Shown here in pieces: positions 18,508 through 26,850 of a stretch of 51,567 bases of DNA. The translations under genes were made by a program, and so were the position numbers. A model generated the notes under the pieces. The model searched no databases, was not told the origin of the DNA, and saw only the letters and a program-made list of their open reading frames with translations. Origin of the DNA: Parapedobacter soli (GTDB lineage: Bacteria; Bacteroidota; Bacteroidia; Sphingobacteriales; Sphingobacteriaceae); contig NZ_JAMXAY010000036.1 of the NCBI RefSeq assembly GCF_025460835.1, forward strand, positions 918-52,484, in the 5' to 3' direction. Position 1 is the stretch's first letter. Every line of letters begins with the position of its first letter.

Positions 18508-19920
18508 AGGCACCGCTGCCGCTTCGAGCATCAGGTAATGCAGGTCTGTATTCCTTACAAACGGCTTAAGCAACTCGCGTCCCGGGCCGTATGCAGCAAC
18601 CTCTACGTGGTCGCCCGAATGGCCGGTGCTACCCCACCCCACCGATGTATACCTCCGTTGGATATCCGCCAATTCGGCAAACGGTAACTTATACGGGTTG
18701 TACAAGCCGTCTTCATTCCTGTCAGTAACATAATGGGCCAATAGCCGGATGGCTTCATTTGCAGTGATGGCATAACCCTGCGCGTGCTCAATTCGTTCAC
18801 GTACCTGGTTGGCTGTAAAGTCCCTGTCAATCCCCTGCAATACCCAATCATTGGTATGTTTAAAATCGATGACGCGTTCAAAATTTTCTGTCGCACCAAA
18901 TAAACCAGGATTCGCATTCCCATGATCCGTCGTTACGATAACCAATGTATTGCCATCTGCTTCCGCAAAAGCAATCGCCACGGCCAGGGCCTCGTCAAAT
19001 GCCAGCTGGTCATAGATCAACCCGCCCACATCATTAGCATGTGCTGCCCAATCTACTTTCCCTCCCTCAACCTGCAAAACGAATCCCTTCCGGCTTTTTG
19101 CTAGCCGGCGGATGGCTGTCCCCACCATTTCGGCCAGTGATGGCGTCCTCTTTTTCAAATCGGCATCGTGTTCCCTATCCAACGCATAAGGCAGACCGTC
19201 CTGATGAAACACGCCCAAAAGCGGCGCCGTTGCACCCGACGTATCGGCAGCCAGCATTTCATCCCGGGTTTGGGCCACTTGGTAACCACTAGCAGCAAAC
19301 TCTTTGAAAAGATCTTTTTTATCTTTCCGTTTGTCTGCACTGAAAAACTCCGCTCCAGCACCCATCATTACATCAAAACGTAGGTTAAGGTATTGTTCGG
19401 CGATACCGGGCTGATCAGAGCGGCTCTCGCTGTTTACACAAAACCCTGCTGGGGTAGCATGCGTTATCGGAACCGTCGTGACACAGCCAACCGCTTTCCC
19501 TGCACTTTTGAATTTCTGGAGAATAGGAACCGGCCTACTCCCATCGGGAGCTACGTTCAACGAACCATTGTTTACCCGCACACCGCCTCCCCAAGAAGAA
19601 CTTGCCGCAGATGAGTCGGTCACCAAACTATTCGCCGATGCCGTATCCATCAACCCCCTGCTGACCAGGCCCTCCTGATAGAGCGACATCCAGGTGCTCA
19701 ACTTCCCGTCACGGCGCTCGCTGAGCATATTTGCCATACTCAACGTCCCCACACTCATGCCATCACTAACCATAAAAATAATATTTTTGGCATCTGCTGC
19801 ACTTGGTGAGCCAACACCAACACCCGGATGGAACTGTTTCGCTATCGAATGAAAAGGTGACAATACAGCAGCACCGGCAGTGGCAAAGGCAGTATTCTTG
19901 AAAAAGTCTCTACGCTTCAT
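18502..19920 (-). CDS. Alkaline phosphatase family protein, Tat-exported
   Basis: A 472-residue periplasmic phosphomonoesterase that would release phosphate from organic esters. The N-terminus MKRRDFFKNTAFATAGAAVL is a twin-arginine signal, suggesting folding with metals before export. Alkaline phosphatase motifs are present: the metal ligand in FMVSDGMSVG, the nucleophile Ser in SLVTDSSAASSSWGGG, an EGGKVDWAAHAND metal site, VTTDHGNANPG and, near the end, GSTGHSGDHVEVAAYGPG with zinc-binding His residues. The length is normal for the PhoA family. It is convergent with the HAD gene and monocistronic. Confidence 0.93.
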   Translation of the reverse strand: MKRRDFFKNTAFATAGAAVLSPFHSIAKQFHPGVGVGSPSAADAKNIIFMVSDGMSVGTLSMANMLSERRDGKLSTWMSLYQEGLVSRGLMDTASANSLVTDSSAASSSWGGGVRVNNGSLNVAPDGSRPVPILQKFKSAGKAVGCVTTVPITHATPAGFCVNSESRSDQPGIAEQYLNLRFDVMMGAGAEFFSADKRKDKKDLFKEFAASGYQVAQTRDEMLAADTSGATAPLLGVFHQDGLPYALDREHDADLKKRTPSLAEMVGTAIRRLAKSRKGFVLQVEGGKVDWAAHANDVGGLIYDQLAFDEALAVAIAFAEADGNTLVIVTTDHGNANPGLFGATENFERVIDFKHTNDWVLQGIDRDFTANQVRERIEHAQGYAITANEAIRLLAHYVTDRNEDGLYNPYKLPFAELADIQRRYTSVGWGSTGHSGDHVEVAAYGPGRELLKPFVRNTDLHYLMLEAAAVPR

Positions 19921-20018
19921 GAAAATGAAATAAATTGATGGTTACACATAAAATTCCCTAAAAATAAGAATCTTAAGTTAATCTGAAATAAAACCAACAT
20001 GAATTTTATCGCAAGGGT

Positions 20019-21953
20019 TTAACTCTGCCCTTTGAAGCGAATGCGGTACATGGAAAACTCGTCGAATGTATACTGGATAATACCCGCCAGCTGACTCGTC
20101 AACGAATGAATCAGGCGGAATCCCAACGTCTCGCTCGTCCGTTGTCGCTTTGCTTCCGGGATACCGACACCATCGTCTTTGAAAATCAGTTCATATTCAC
20201 GTTCCCCATCGCATTGCACGTCAATGAATATCCGCCCCCTTTCCCGACCCACAAACGCATACTTCAACGAATTGGTTATCAGTTCAGTAAGTATCAAACC
20301 AACCGGTATCGCCGTATCGATATCCAGCAATACGTCATGGGCATTCACTTCAAATCGCACATCTTTGTTCCCGACATTGTATATGCTTAACAAATGTGCT
20401 CCCAATTGCTCTATATAATCTTGTATATTCAATCGGTTGATACTTTGCTGTTCATACAACTTGTTGTGAATAAGGGCAATGGAATGAATACGACTGCTAC
20501 TTTCCTGCATCATCGCAATGACATCGGGATTGGTAGTCTTCCTAGACTGTAGGCTGAGCAGGCTATTGATAATCTGCAGGTTGTTCTTCACGCGATGGTG
20601 TATCTCCCGCAGGAGCAGCTCATTCTGCTTATTGGCCTGCTTCAATATCTCGTTCTGGACGGATATCTCGCTGTTTTTTATTGCCACCCGGTGGGCCAAT
20701 TTATCTTTCTCCCGGAAGTGAAAATAAAGGATGGCCAATATTGCAAGTAATACAGCAATGCCGGCAATCAACCCATATCGTTGGTATCGCGTATTGGACA
20801 ACAATAATTCCTGTTCTTTGATTTGACGCTCAAACTTATCCAACTTATAGTTTTCACTCATCTCCCTGCCTTGCCCAATATAATGGGCAGCATAAAGGCT
20901 ATCTTTTGCGTATTCATAAGCTTCAAACAGACTATCTGCACGCTCCCCTTCTCCCAATGCATATAGAATTTTAACGTGAAGTGCCTGTATTTTGTTACGC
21001 TCCATCTTGGGATCTACCGGGCCCAGCGACGTATACAACGATTCGCATACCTCCAACGCCGAATCATAATCCTCCAGGAAATACAGTTCGGTAGCATAGA
21101 GAAAGCGGTAATTGGTTTCCAACCGCTCATTACCTAAGGTATCCACCAGCGCGGCGGCCTCATCCAATAGGCTGGCTAAGCGCCCTTCATCGCGCTGACC
21201 GGCGTATATCTCCCCTTCAACAAGTAATACACAGAGCAATTGTTCGTTGGCATCACCCTCGCCGAATTTTCCCCTTGCCAACGCTACATAATGCAGGGCC
21301 TCGTCGTACTCATGCCGCTCCAGATAACTAATGCTATACTGCAAATAAATCGGCCCTAATGCCGCCGCATAACCTACCTTATCCGCAAGCTCTTCTGTAT
21401 CGTTGAGAATGGTTATAGCTTCTCCATAATCCTTAGATACCGTATTATGGTAACTGGCAAGCTGGAGGCTCAATTCAATACGGCTTACATCCTGCCCATC
21501 GTCCGTCGCTACGCGCAGGCCGTCAAGAAAACTCTGAAGCCCCGTGTAGTACCTCCCATCCTGCAAATATATCTGCCCCAACCGCAGATAGCAATCAGGC
21601 AAGTTCTCCAAAAACTGCCCCTGGGCATATAAGGAAGCCGCCTTTTCAAAATACCGGCCGGCAACATCCATCCCTCCCTTTTGCATATATATGATACCGG
21701 TATAATAGTACCCATCCGCAATACCCCGGTCGTAACCGATATCGATAGACATTTTCCATGCCTTGTTAATCAGGTCATCCGACTTTTTCAGGTTTTCGTC
21801 AACAGAAAGAAATGCGCCTTTATATAGGCTATTGATAATGGCCGTATCCACGCGATTCGTGGCCACAGTATCCTGCGATACTGCAGCCGGAATCTCTTGA
21901 ATAGTTAACAACAGCACTCCGAGGATAAAAAACAAACCAGTGCGTTTCGCCAT
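20019..21953 (-). CDS. TPR-containing histidine kinase, HisKA_2 type, orphan
   Basis: A 644-residue membrane kinase. A signal sequence (FFILGVLLLTIQEIPAAVS) leads to a periplasmic TPR solenoid, then one membrane helix (YGLIAGIAVLLAILAILYF, near residue 400). The cytoplasmic part has the HisKA_2 phosphotransfer motif LLREIHHRVKNNLQIINSLL and a HATPase domain with ELITNSLKYAF and DDGVGIP. HisKA_2 kinases usually pair with LytTR-type or other nearby regulators, but no response regulator is adjacent here. Its TPR sensor layout matches the 12.7-kb kinase although the kinase cores are of different classes. Confidence 0.9.
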   Translation of the reverse strand: MAKRTGLFFILGVLLLTIQEIPAAVSQDTVATNRVDTAIINSLYKGAFLSVDENLKKSDDLINKAWKMSIDIGYDRGIADGYYYTGIIYMQKGGMDVAGRYFEKAASLYAQGQFLENLPDCYLRLGQIYLQDGRYYTGLQSFLDGLRVATDDGQDVSRIELSLQLASYHNTVSKDYGEAITILNDTEELADKVGYAAALGPIYLQYSISYLERHEYDEALHYVALARGKFGEGDANEQLLCVLLVEGEIYAGQRDEGRLASLLDEAAALVDTLGNERLETNYRFLYATELYFLEDYDSALEVCESLYTSLGPVDPKMERNKIQALHVKILYALGEGERADSLFEAYEYAKDSLYAAHYIGQGREMSENYKLDKFERQIKEQELLLSNTRYQRYGLIAGIAVLLAILAILYFHFREKDKLAHRVAIKNSEISVQNEILKQANKQNELLLREIHHRVKNNLQIINSLLSLQSRKTTNPDVIAMMQESSSRIHSIALIHNKLYEQQSINRLNIQDYIEQLGAHLLSIYNVGNKDVRFEVNAHDVLLDIDTAIPVGLILTELITNSLKYAFVGRERGRIFIDVQCDGEREYELIFKDDGVGIPEAKRQRTSETLGFRLIHSLTSQLAGIIQYTFDEFSMYRIRFKGQS

Positions 21954-22199
21954 TTTTACGTTTGTAATACCAGCCTTTTATATCGGTCGAAAAGCACGAG
22001 TCCAACAGTTAACAAACACATTAGCCCGCATGTTAGAACACCTCTCCTGTCAAACCGATACAAAGACAGACCATAAGGTATCCGGCTTGGTTGAGTAATC
22101 GCTCAAAACCCGGGTAACCAAGAACGAATAGTTCAAAGATAGGGGAATCAATGAATTAAACAAAACGGAAGCTCTTACATTCCCAACAGCTAAGAGACA

Positions 22200-23456
22200 T
22201 CAAAATCCGGTCACGATACGTATACCGCCATTGGTAAAGTTCATTTCCTCTTTCGAAAGCCGGCCGATCGGAAGTTTAAAATACGGTTCTATCGATAATG
22301 AGAAATTTTTGGATATCGGCAGTTCTTTACCGACAGAGAAATTCATGAACCCCGCATATCCATTCCCTTGCAATGGTTTGTCGGCAACTTTTTCAGATGA
22401 ATAGACAAACTCGGTGGAAGTGAGCCGGTCGGTGCCCGACGACTCTCCGCCGGCGAATGTATTCTTATTAATCCGATCGATGACATGGCTTGTGCGCTGT
22501 TCGTCGAGGATAGCGACATAAGACAACCCCACAGACGTATAAAAACCATTTATCACCTCATACCGCAGGTCCAACGGTATATCCAAGGTAACGACGCTAC
22601 TCGTTACCGAAACTTCCCTTTTATAGTTAACAGCGGCTTCCGATGTCCAGTTGAAATAACCGTCTGGCAAAGGGCTGTTCATGATTCCCTTATTATATTG
22701 AGGTCGATGGTTCGAATTCTCCCCCACCCCCAGCTGCGCCACCGATATACCCGAGCGGATGGAAAATTTATCTGATACCCGATAGGCAACCGCCAGTCCG
22801 CCACCGAGATTTACAGCCTCACTGGTCAGCGATGGCGAAACAACCAGCCCCAAGTCCCATTTGTCAATGCCGCCCTCCGTTTTCGGAGGGTTCACGGCAT
22901 ATCGATCGGTAATTGTACTGGTCCTGTCGGGTACTATGGTCGGCACAACAGTAGGTTCCTGCTGCGCCACCGTCTCTTCCTCAGTTTCGGCAACCGCTGT
23001 TACCAACGTATCCACCATGATAGTGGCTAATGCCCGCGGCTCATCCAATAGGCCTTGTGCATGATGCGATACTTCTTCACTGACCTCCGTCCCATACACC
23101 GGATATTTGCTTACTGTATTCAGCCTGGTTTCCGAATCTATTACTGATTCGGCACCAGGTAATTCGTCTGCCTCAGCCTCACTAACTGTGGGTTTCCCGG
23201 TCCCGATTTCCACTTCATGGTATACCGTTTGAGACGATGGTGGCGTAATATCGATCGCATCGTATATAAACCAGTATACTCCGATGGCGGCGAGCAACGT
23301 CGCGGCTGCACTCCAATAAGGCCATAATCGCCGCCTACGCTTCCCGTAAGTGGCTGCAAAATGTTCCCATGCACCCTCCTTATACGGCTGAGCGTGCTCA
23401 CGGAGTCGTTCTACCATGTGTTGGATCAATTCGCTATGCTCTTCTCGCTCACTCAT
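22200..23456 (-). CDS. Anti-sigma-like membrane protein with C-terminal beta-barrel-like domain
   Basis: A 418-residue protein downstream of the ECF sigma factor gene (11-bp gap). Residues 1-40 are acidic and helical (SELIQHMVERLREH) and probably cytoplasmic. A Lys/Arg-rich boundary GKRRRRLWPYW precedes one membrane helix (about 46-66). A long Thr/Glu/Val-rich linker follows. The last 200 residues read as beta strands like those of an outer-membrane-barrel family (LVVSPSLTSEAVNLGGGLAVAYRV; ending NFTNGGIRIVTGF). Linkage and topology suggest it restrains the sigma factor; the barrel-like domain may be its sensor part. Neither role has been shown, and the N-terminus matches no anti-sigma domain I can name. 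Confidence 0.6.
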   Translation of the reverse strand: MSEREEHSELIQHMVERLREHAQPYKEGAWEHFAATYGKRRRRLWPYWSAAATLLAAIGVYWFIYDAIDITPPSSQTVYHEVEIGTGKPTVSEAEADELPGAESVIDSETRLNTVSKYPVYGTEVSEEVSHHAQGLLDEPRALATIMVDTLVTAVAETEEETVAQQEPTVVPTIVPDRTSTITDRYAVNPPKTEGGIDKWDLGLVVSPSLTSEAVNLGGGLAVAYRVSDKFSIRSGISVAQLGVGENSNHRPQYNKGIMNSPLPDGYFNWTSEAAVNYKREVSVTSSVVTLDIPLDLRYEVINGFYTSVGLSYVAILDEQRTSHVIDRINKNTFAGGESSGTDRLTSTEFVYSSEKVADKPLQGNGYAGFMNFSVGKELPISKNFSLSIEPYFKLPIGRLSKEEMNFTNGGIRIVTGF

Positions 23457-23467
23457 ACTGCATATTA

Positions 23468-24073
23468 TTAATACCGCGCTGCGATATCAGTCGATGCCAA
23501 ATACAATTTCCTCAATTTTTTCTTCGCACGGGTAAGGTAGGTCCGGGAAGTGCTCTCTGGTATCCCGAGCATTTTCGACACCTCCTCGTGTGAATAACCT
23601 TCAACCTCATATAAATTAAATATCGTCCGCTGTATCTCCGGTAATTGGAGAAGGAGCTTCATGATATCCGCTACATCCAAGTTCGACGACACATCGACAC
23701 GTTGTTTATCAAACTCATCCTCTTTCACGTTGTCTAACGACATGAATTGTTTTTGAGCTCGCAAAAAATCAATGGATAGGTTTACCGCTATCCGGGCCAA
23801 CCACGCCCGGAATGATTTTTCAAAACGCTCGCCCGTGTCATTGTTGTTAAATGTGGTCATTTTGCCAAATGCCCGCAAGAAACTCTCATTTGTCAGCTCT
23901 TCGGCATCAAATTCGTTCTTTACGTAGCGCATCGTTATGGCACGCACATATCCATAACAGCTTTTATATATAAATTCCTTGCTTCGTTCATCTCCTTTTT
24001 GGGCACAGCACCGCACCGCGTCTTCCAGCGACAACGCCATTTTCCTTTTCAAGTATCGGATGTTGAAACTCAC
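23468..24073 (-). CDS. ECF-type RNA polymerase sigma factor
   Basis: A 201-residue sigma-70 family member of the extracytoplasmic-function type. Region 2 (about residues 30-100) has the FDAEELTNESFLRAFGKM promoter-melting/binding stretch and FRAWLARIAVNLSIDFLR. Region 4 (about 130-190) has LPEIQRTIFNLYEVEGYSHEEVSKMLGIPESTSRTYLTRAKKKL, the -35-type recognition helix-turn-helix. The first ATG is used; MALSLEDAVRCC eleven codons in is an alternative start. It is upstream of, and co-transcribed with, the anti-sigma-like protein. Confidence 0.9.
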   Translation of the reverse strand: MSFNIRYLKRKMALSLEDAVRCCAQKGDERSKEFIYKSCYGYVRAITMRYVKNEFDAEELTNESFLRAFGKMTTFNNNDTGERFEKSFRAWLARIAVNLSIDFLRAQKQFMSLDNVKEDEFDKQRVDVSSNLDVADIMKLLLQLPEIQRTIFNLYEVEGYSHEEVSKMLGIPESTSRTYLTRAKKKLRKLYLASTDIAARY

Positions 24074-24117
24074 TATACGGCTACACTCCTATTAATCAGC
24101 TCTTTGAATTCACATTG

Positions 24118-24150
24118 CAAACTTAGATAAATCTCACTTCATGTCCGCAA
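24118..24150 (-). promoter_or_regulatory. Promoter of the ECF sigma gene
   Basis: On the minus strand: TTG, 22 bp, then TAAGTTTG (24118-24125), an exact TAnnTTTG match embedded in TTTATCTAAGTTTG. The same extended -7 string occurs at the lysS and sufS promoters. It is 45 bp upstream of the sigma start. Confidence 0.5.
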
Positions 24151-24371
24151 TAATTACGCTATTTCCCACGGTCGCTCAGCGACAACCGCTCGAAATATAC
24201 GCTCAATCACATCGATATGTAGCCCTGTTTCACGAAAAATTAACCATATAACTTTTTTTATGACGTTATCTATTCGAAAAAACGCAGTACAACCAGCAAA
24301 CGCTACACCGTACTTCCAAAATATTACAATGAAGACTTGCGACTACCCTTTTGCACATAAAAACATACTTA

Positions 24372-24469
24372 GCGCAGCGATCTCATTGATGCCTCGCGCA
24401 GCGATCTCATTGATGCCTCTGAAAATTATTAAAACATCCATAACTTAGCGGAGCGATTTCATTGATGCC
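24372..24469 (+). repeat. Perfect 24-bp tandem duplication with a third diverged copy
   Basis: Two identical 24-bp units lie head to tail at 24372-24395 and 24396-24419; each contains AGCGATCTCATTGATGCC. A third copy with two changes (GAGCGATTTCATTGATGCC) is at 24448-24469. They sit in the 553-bp gap between the sigma gene and lysS, where no convincing gene is seen. An adjacent TTTTGCACATAAAAACA (24349-24365) is repeated at 24576-24592 in the lysS promoter hairpin. Function unknown. Confidence 0.7.
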
Positions 24470-24545
24470 GAAAAAGCAGTAAAAAAAATCAATAAATTAT
24501 CTAAGTTTTCGCTGATCGTTTGTTCTCAATTGCAGCGAAGAGACC

Positions 24546-24599
24546 GATAATTTGTTTTTATGTGCAGCTTCGCTATTTTGCACATAAAAACAAATTATC
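24546..24599. repeat. Perfect 21-bp inverted repeat containing the lysS promoter
   Basis: Arms at 24546-24566 and 24579-24599 are perfect inverted copies, with outer ends GATAATTTG / CAAATTATC and inner ends TGTGCA / TGCACA around a 12-nt loop. The right arm and loop carry the -33 box and spacer of the lysS promoter. A near-identical architecture lies at the sufS promoter (28105-28159), so this belongs to a small repeat family. Confidence 0.75.
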
Positions 24600-24607
24600 T
24601 AAGTTTG
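24577..24607 (+). promoter_or_regulatory. lysS promoter (canonical Bacteroidota type)
   Basis: TTTG (24577-24580), a 19-bp spacer, then TAAGTTTG (24600-24607) match both consensus boxes exactly. The -7 box ends 19 bp before the lysS ATG. The spacer is the right arm of the 21-bp inverted repeat, so cruciform formation or a protein on the palindrome would directly affect it. Confidence 0.7.
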
Positions 24608-24626
24608 CCGCAATAATTTATATTCG

Positions 24627-26345
24627 ATGAGCAACGCACTATCTGAACAGGAAATACAGCGCCGAGACGAACTCGCTAAGCTGGAAGCATTGGGAATAAA
24701 CCCTTATCCGGCCGAAGCTTTCGAAATCAATGCCTCTGCCAAAGACATTTTAGCGAATTACGAACGTGATAAACTCAATTACAAAAATGTCAGCATAGCG
24801 GGGAGGATGATGGGACGCCGCATAATGGGCAATGCGTCATTCATCGAGCTGCAGGATGCTTCGGGACGGATCCAAGCCTACATTAAGCGCGATGACCTTT
24901 GTCCCGGTGAGGATAAAACACTATACAACACCGTATTCAAAAAGCTATTGGATATCGGTGATTACATCGGTATTTCCGGATTCGTATTTACTACCAATAC
25001 GGGCGAGATTTCCATCCACGTTAAAGAATTAACACTATTGGCAAAATCATTGAAGCCCCTGCCCGTGGTGAAATCTGCCGATGGAAAGACGTTCGATGCA
25101 GTTACCGATCCGGAGTTTCGTTACCGGCAGCGGTACGTAGATCTGGTCGTAAACCCGCACGTGCGCGAAACATTCGTCAAAATCTCAAAAATTAAGACCG
25201 CTATCCGTGAGTTCCTCAATGAACGCGGGGCACTCGAAGTAGACACACCAGTGCTGCAAAGCATACCGGGCGGTGCGGCAGCCAGACCTTTTGTTACACA
25301 CCACAATGCTTTGGACATCCCACTGTACCTACGCATCGCCAATGAGCTTTACCTCAAGCGGCTCATTGTGGGCGGTTATGAATGGGTATATGAATTCAGT
25401 CGAAATTTCCGCAACGAAGGGATGGACCGTACCCATAACCCCGAGTTTACCGTATTGGAATTTTATGTCGCTTACAAGGATTACCTATGGATGATGGAAA
25501 TCACCGAACAGCTTTTTGAACAGGTAGCCCTGGCCACCAATGGCACCACTAACCTGCAAGTGGGCGATAAAGAAATATCGTTCGCCGCACCTTACCCACG
25601 AGTCACCATTTACGATGCAATCAAAGAACATACTGGATTCGACGTGGATGGGATGGATGAGGAGGGTCTCCGCGACGTATGCCACAAATTGGGTATACAA
25701 ACCGATGCAAGCATGGGTAAAGGGAAGCTCATCGACGAGATATTCGGCGAGAAATGCGAACATCACTACATACAGCCGACCTTCATTATTGACTATCCCA
25801 TAGAAATGAGCCCCCTCACCAAGAAGCACCGCGACAAACCGGGGTTGGTAGAGCGTTTCGAACTAATGATTAACGGCAAAGAACTCGCTAACGCCTACAC
25901 CGAACTGAACGATCCTATCGATCAACGGGCGCGGTTTGAAGAACAGCTCAAGCTAATGGAACGTGGCGATGATGAGGCCATGTTTATCGATTACGATTTT
26001 CTCCGGGCTTTGGAATATGGCATGCCTCCCACCGCTGGCATTGGTATCGGCATCGATCGACTTGCGATGTTGATAACCAACCAGAACAGCATCCAGGATG
26101 TCTTGTTTTTCCCCCAAATGCGCCCCGAGAAAGTCGTGAAACAGGCGAGCAATGCCGACTATCACGCCCAAGGGATACCCGATGAATGGGTACCGGTACT
26201 CCAAAAAATGGGCTTAACTACCATTGAGGCTCTCAAATCGGCAAACCCTAACAAAGTATTCAATGATTTGGGTGGCTTACGTAAGAAAATGAAGCTCGAA
26301 ATACCGATGCCTACTAAAGACGAGGTATTGAAGTGGTTTGAGTAG
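24627..26345 (+). CDS. lysS: Lysyl-tRNA synthetase (class II)
   Basis: Charges tRNA-Lys with lysine in the cytoplasm. At 572 residues it has an N-terminal OB-fold anticodon-binding domain (around residues 55-150: VSIAGRMMGRRIMG, FIELQDASGRIQAYI) and a class II catalytic core with motif 2 (FRNEGMDRTHNPEFTVLEFY) and motif 3 (GIGIGIDRLAML). It exceeds the roughly 500-residue bacterial norm by a C-terminal helical extension (ending KKMKLEIPMPTKDEVLKWF), as seen in other Bacteroidota. Preceded by a strong canonical promoter inside a hairpin; convergent with sufE. Confidence 0.97.
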   Translation: MSNALSEQEIQRRDELAKLEALGINPYPAEAFEINASAKDILANYERDKLNYKNVSIAGRMMGRRIMGNASFIELQDASGRIQAYIKRDDLCPGEDKTLYNTVFKKLLDIGDYIGISGFVFTTNTGEISIHVKELTLLAKSLKPLPVVKSADGKTFDAVTDPEFRYRQRYVDLVVNPHVRETFVKISKIKTAIREFLNERGALEVDTPVLQSIPGGAAARPFVTHHNALDIPLYLRIANELYLKRLIVGGYEWVYEFSRNFRNEGMDRTHNPEFTVLEFYVAYKDYLWMMEITEQLFEQVALATNGTTNLQVGDKEISFAAPYPRVTIYDAIKEHTGFDVDGMDEEGLRDVCHKLGIQTDASMGKGKLIDEIFGEKCEHHYIQPTFIIDYPIEMSPLTKKHRDKPGLVERFELMINGKELANAYTELNDPIDQRARFEEQLKLMERGDDEAMFIDYDFLRALEYGMPPTAGIGIGIDRLAMLITNQNSIQDVLFFPQMRPEKVVKQASNADYHAQGIPDEWVPVLQKMGLTTIEALKSANPNKVFNDLGGLRKKMKLEIPMPTKDEVLKWFE

Positions 26346-26369
26346 TTCTTGTTCCTCCTGACTCTTTTA

Positions 26370-26789
26370 TCACACGTGGGCGTTTAACGCCGCTGCATAC
26401 AATTTCATTTGCTTCACCATAGATAGTAGTCCATTGGCACGGGTAGGCGACAAATGCTCCTGCAGACCGATTTGGTCAATAAAATAAAGCTCACTTTCTA
26501 CAATCTCTTGCGGAGCATGATTGGACAGTACGCTAACCATCAACGCAACCAACCCCTTGGTTATGATAGCGTCGCTGTCTGCTGTGAATATAACTTTCCC
26601 GTCCCGATGTTCGGCATGCAACCACACTTTTGATTGGCACCCTTTGATAAGGTACTCATCTCGCTTATATTGCTCATCGATGAGCGGCAAATCTTTACCT
26701 AACTGAATGATATACTCGTATTTGGCCATCCAGTCTTCAAAAAAAGAGAAATCTTCGATTAATTCGTTTTGTATTTCGTTTATAGACAC
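26370..26789 (-). CDS. sufE: SufE family sulfur acceptor
   Basis: Accepts persulfide sulfur from the cysteine desulfurase SufS and passes it on for iron-sulfur cluster assembly. Typical SufE features are FSFFEDWMAKYEYIIQLGKDLP, the catalytic Cys in IKGCQSKVWLHA and DSDAIITKGLVAL. The GTG at 26789 (SINEIQNEL) is chosen because relatives begin there; the first ATG upstream (26882) would add 31 unrelated residues and overlap sufS. With the GTG the gene is 139 residues and lies 61 bp downstream of sufS, the enzyme it partners. Confidence 0.9.
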   Translation of the reverse strand: MSINEIQNELIEDFSFFEDWMAKYEYIIQLGKDLPLIDEQYKRDEYLIKGCQSKVWLHAEHRDGKVIFTADSDAIITKGLVALMVSVLSNHAPQEIVESELYFIDQIGLQEHLSPTRANGLLSMVKQMKLYAAALNAHV

Positions 26790-26850
26790 TTTTATGAGAT
26801 TTGAGACAACAGATTTGAGACGTAAGGCGATCGACTTACGACTAAAAAAC

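Noticed and set aside
24260-24448. A 62-codon open frame in the gap before lysS
   Set aside because: It is made of the 24-bp DNA repeats (AISLMP twice) and has no start-site context or protein-like composition.
24372-24469. Possible CRISPR array
   Set aside because: The first two repeats are directly adjacent with no spacer, only three copies exist, and no cas genes are present.
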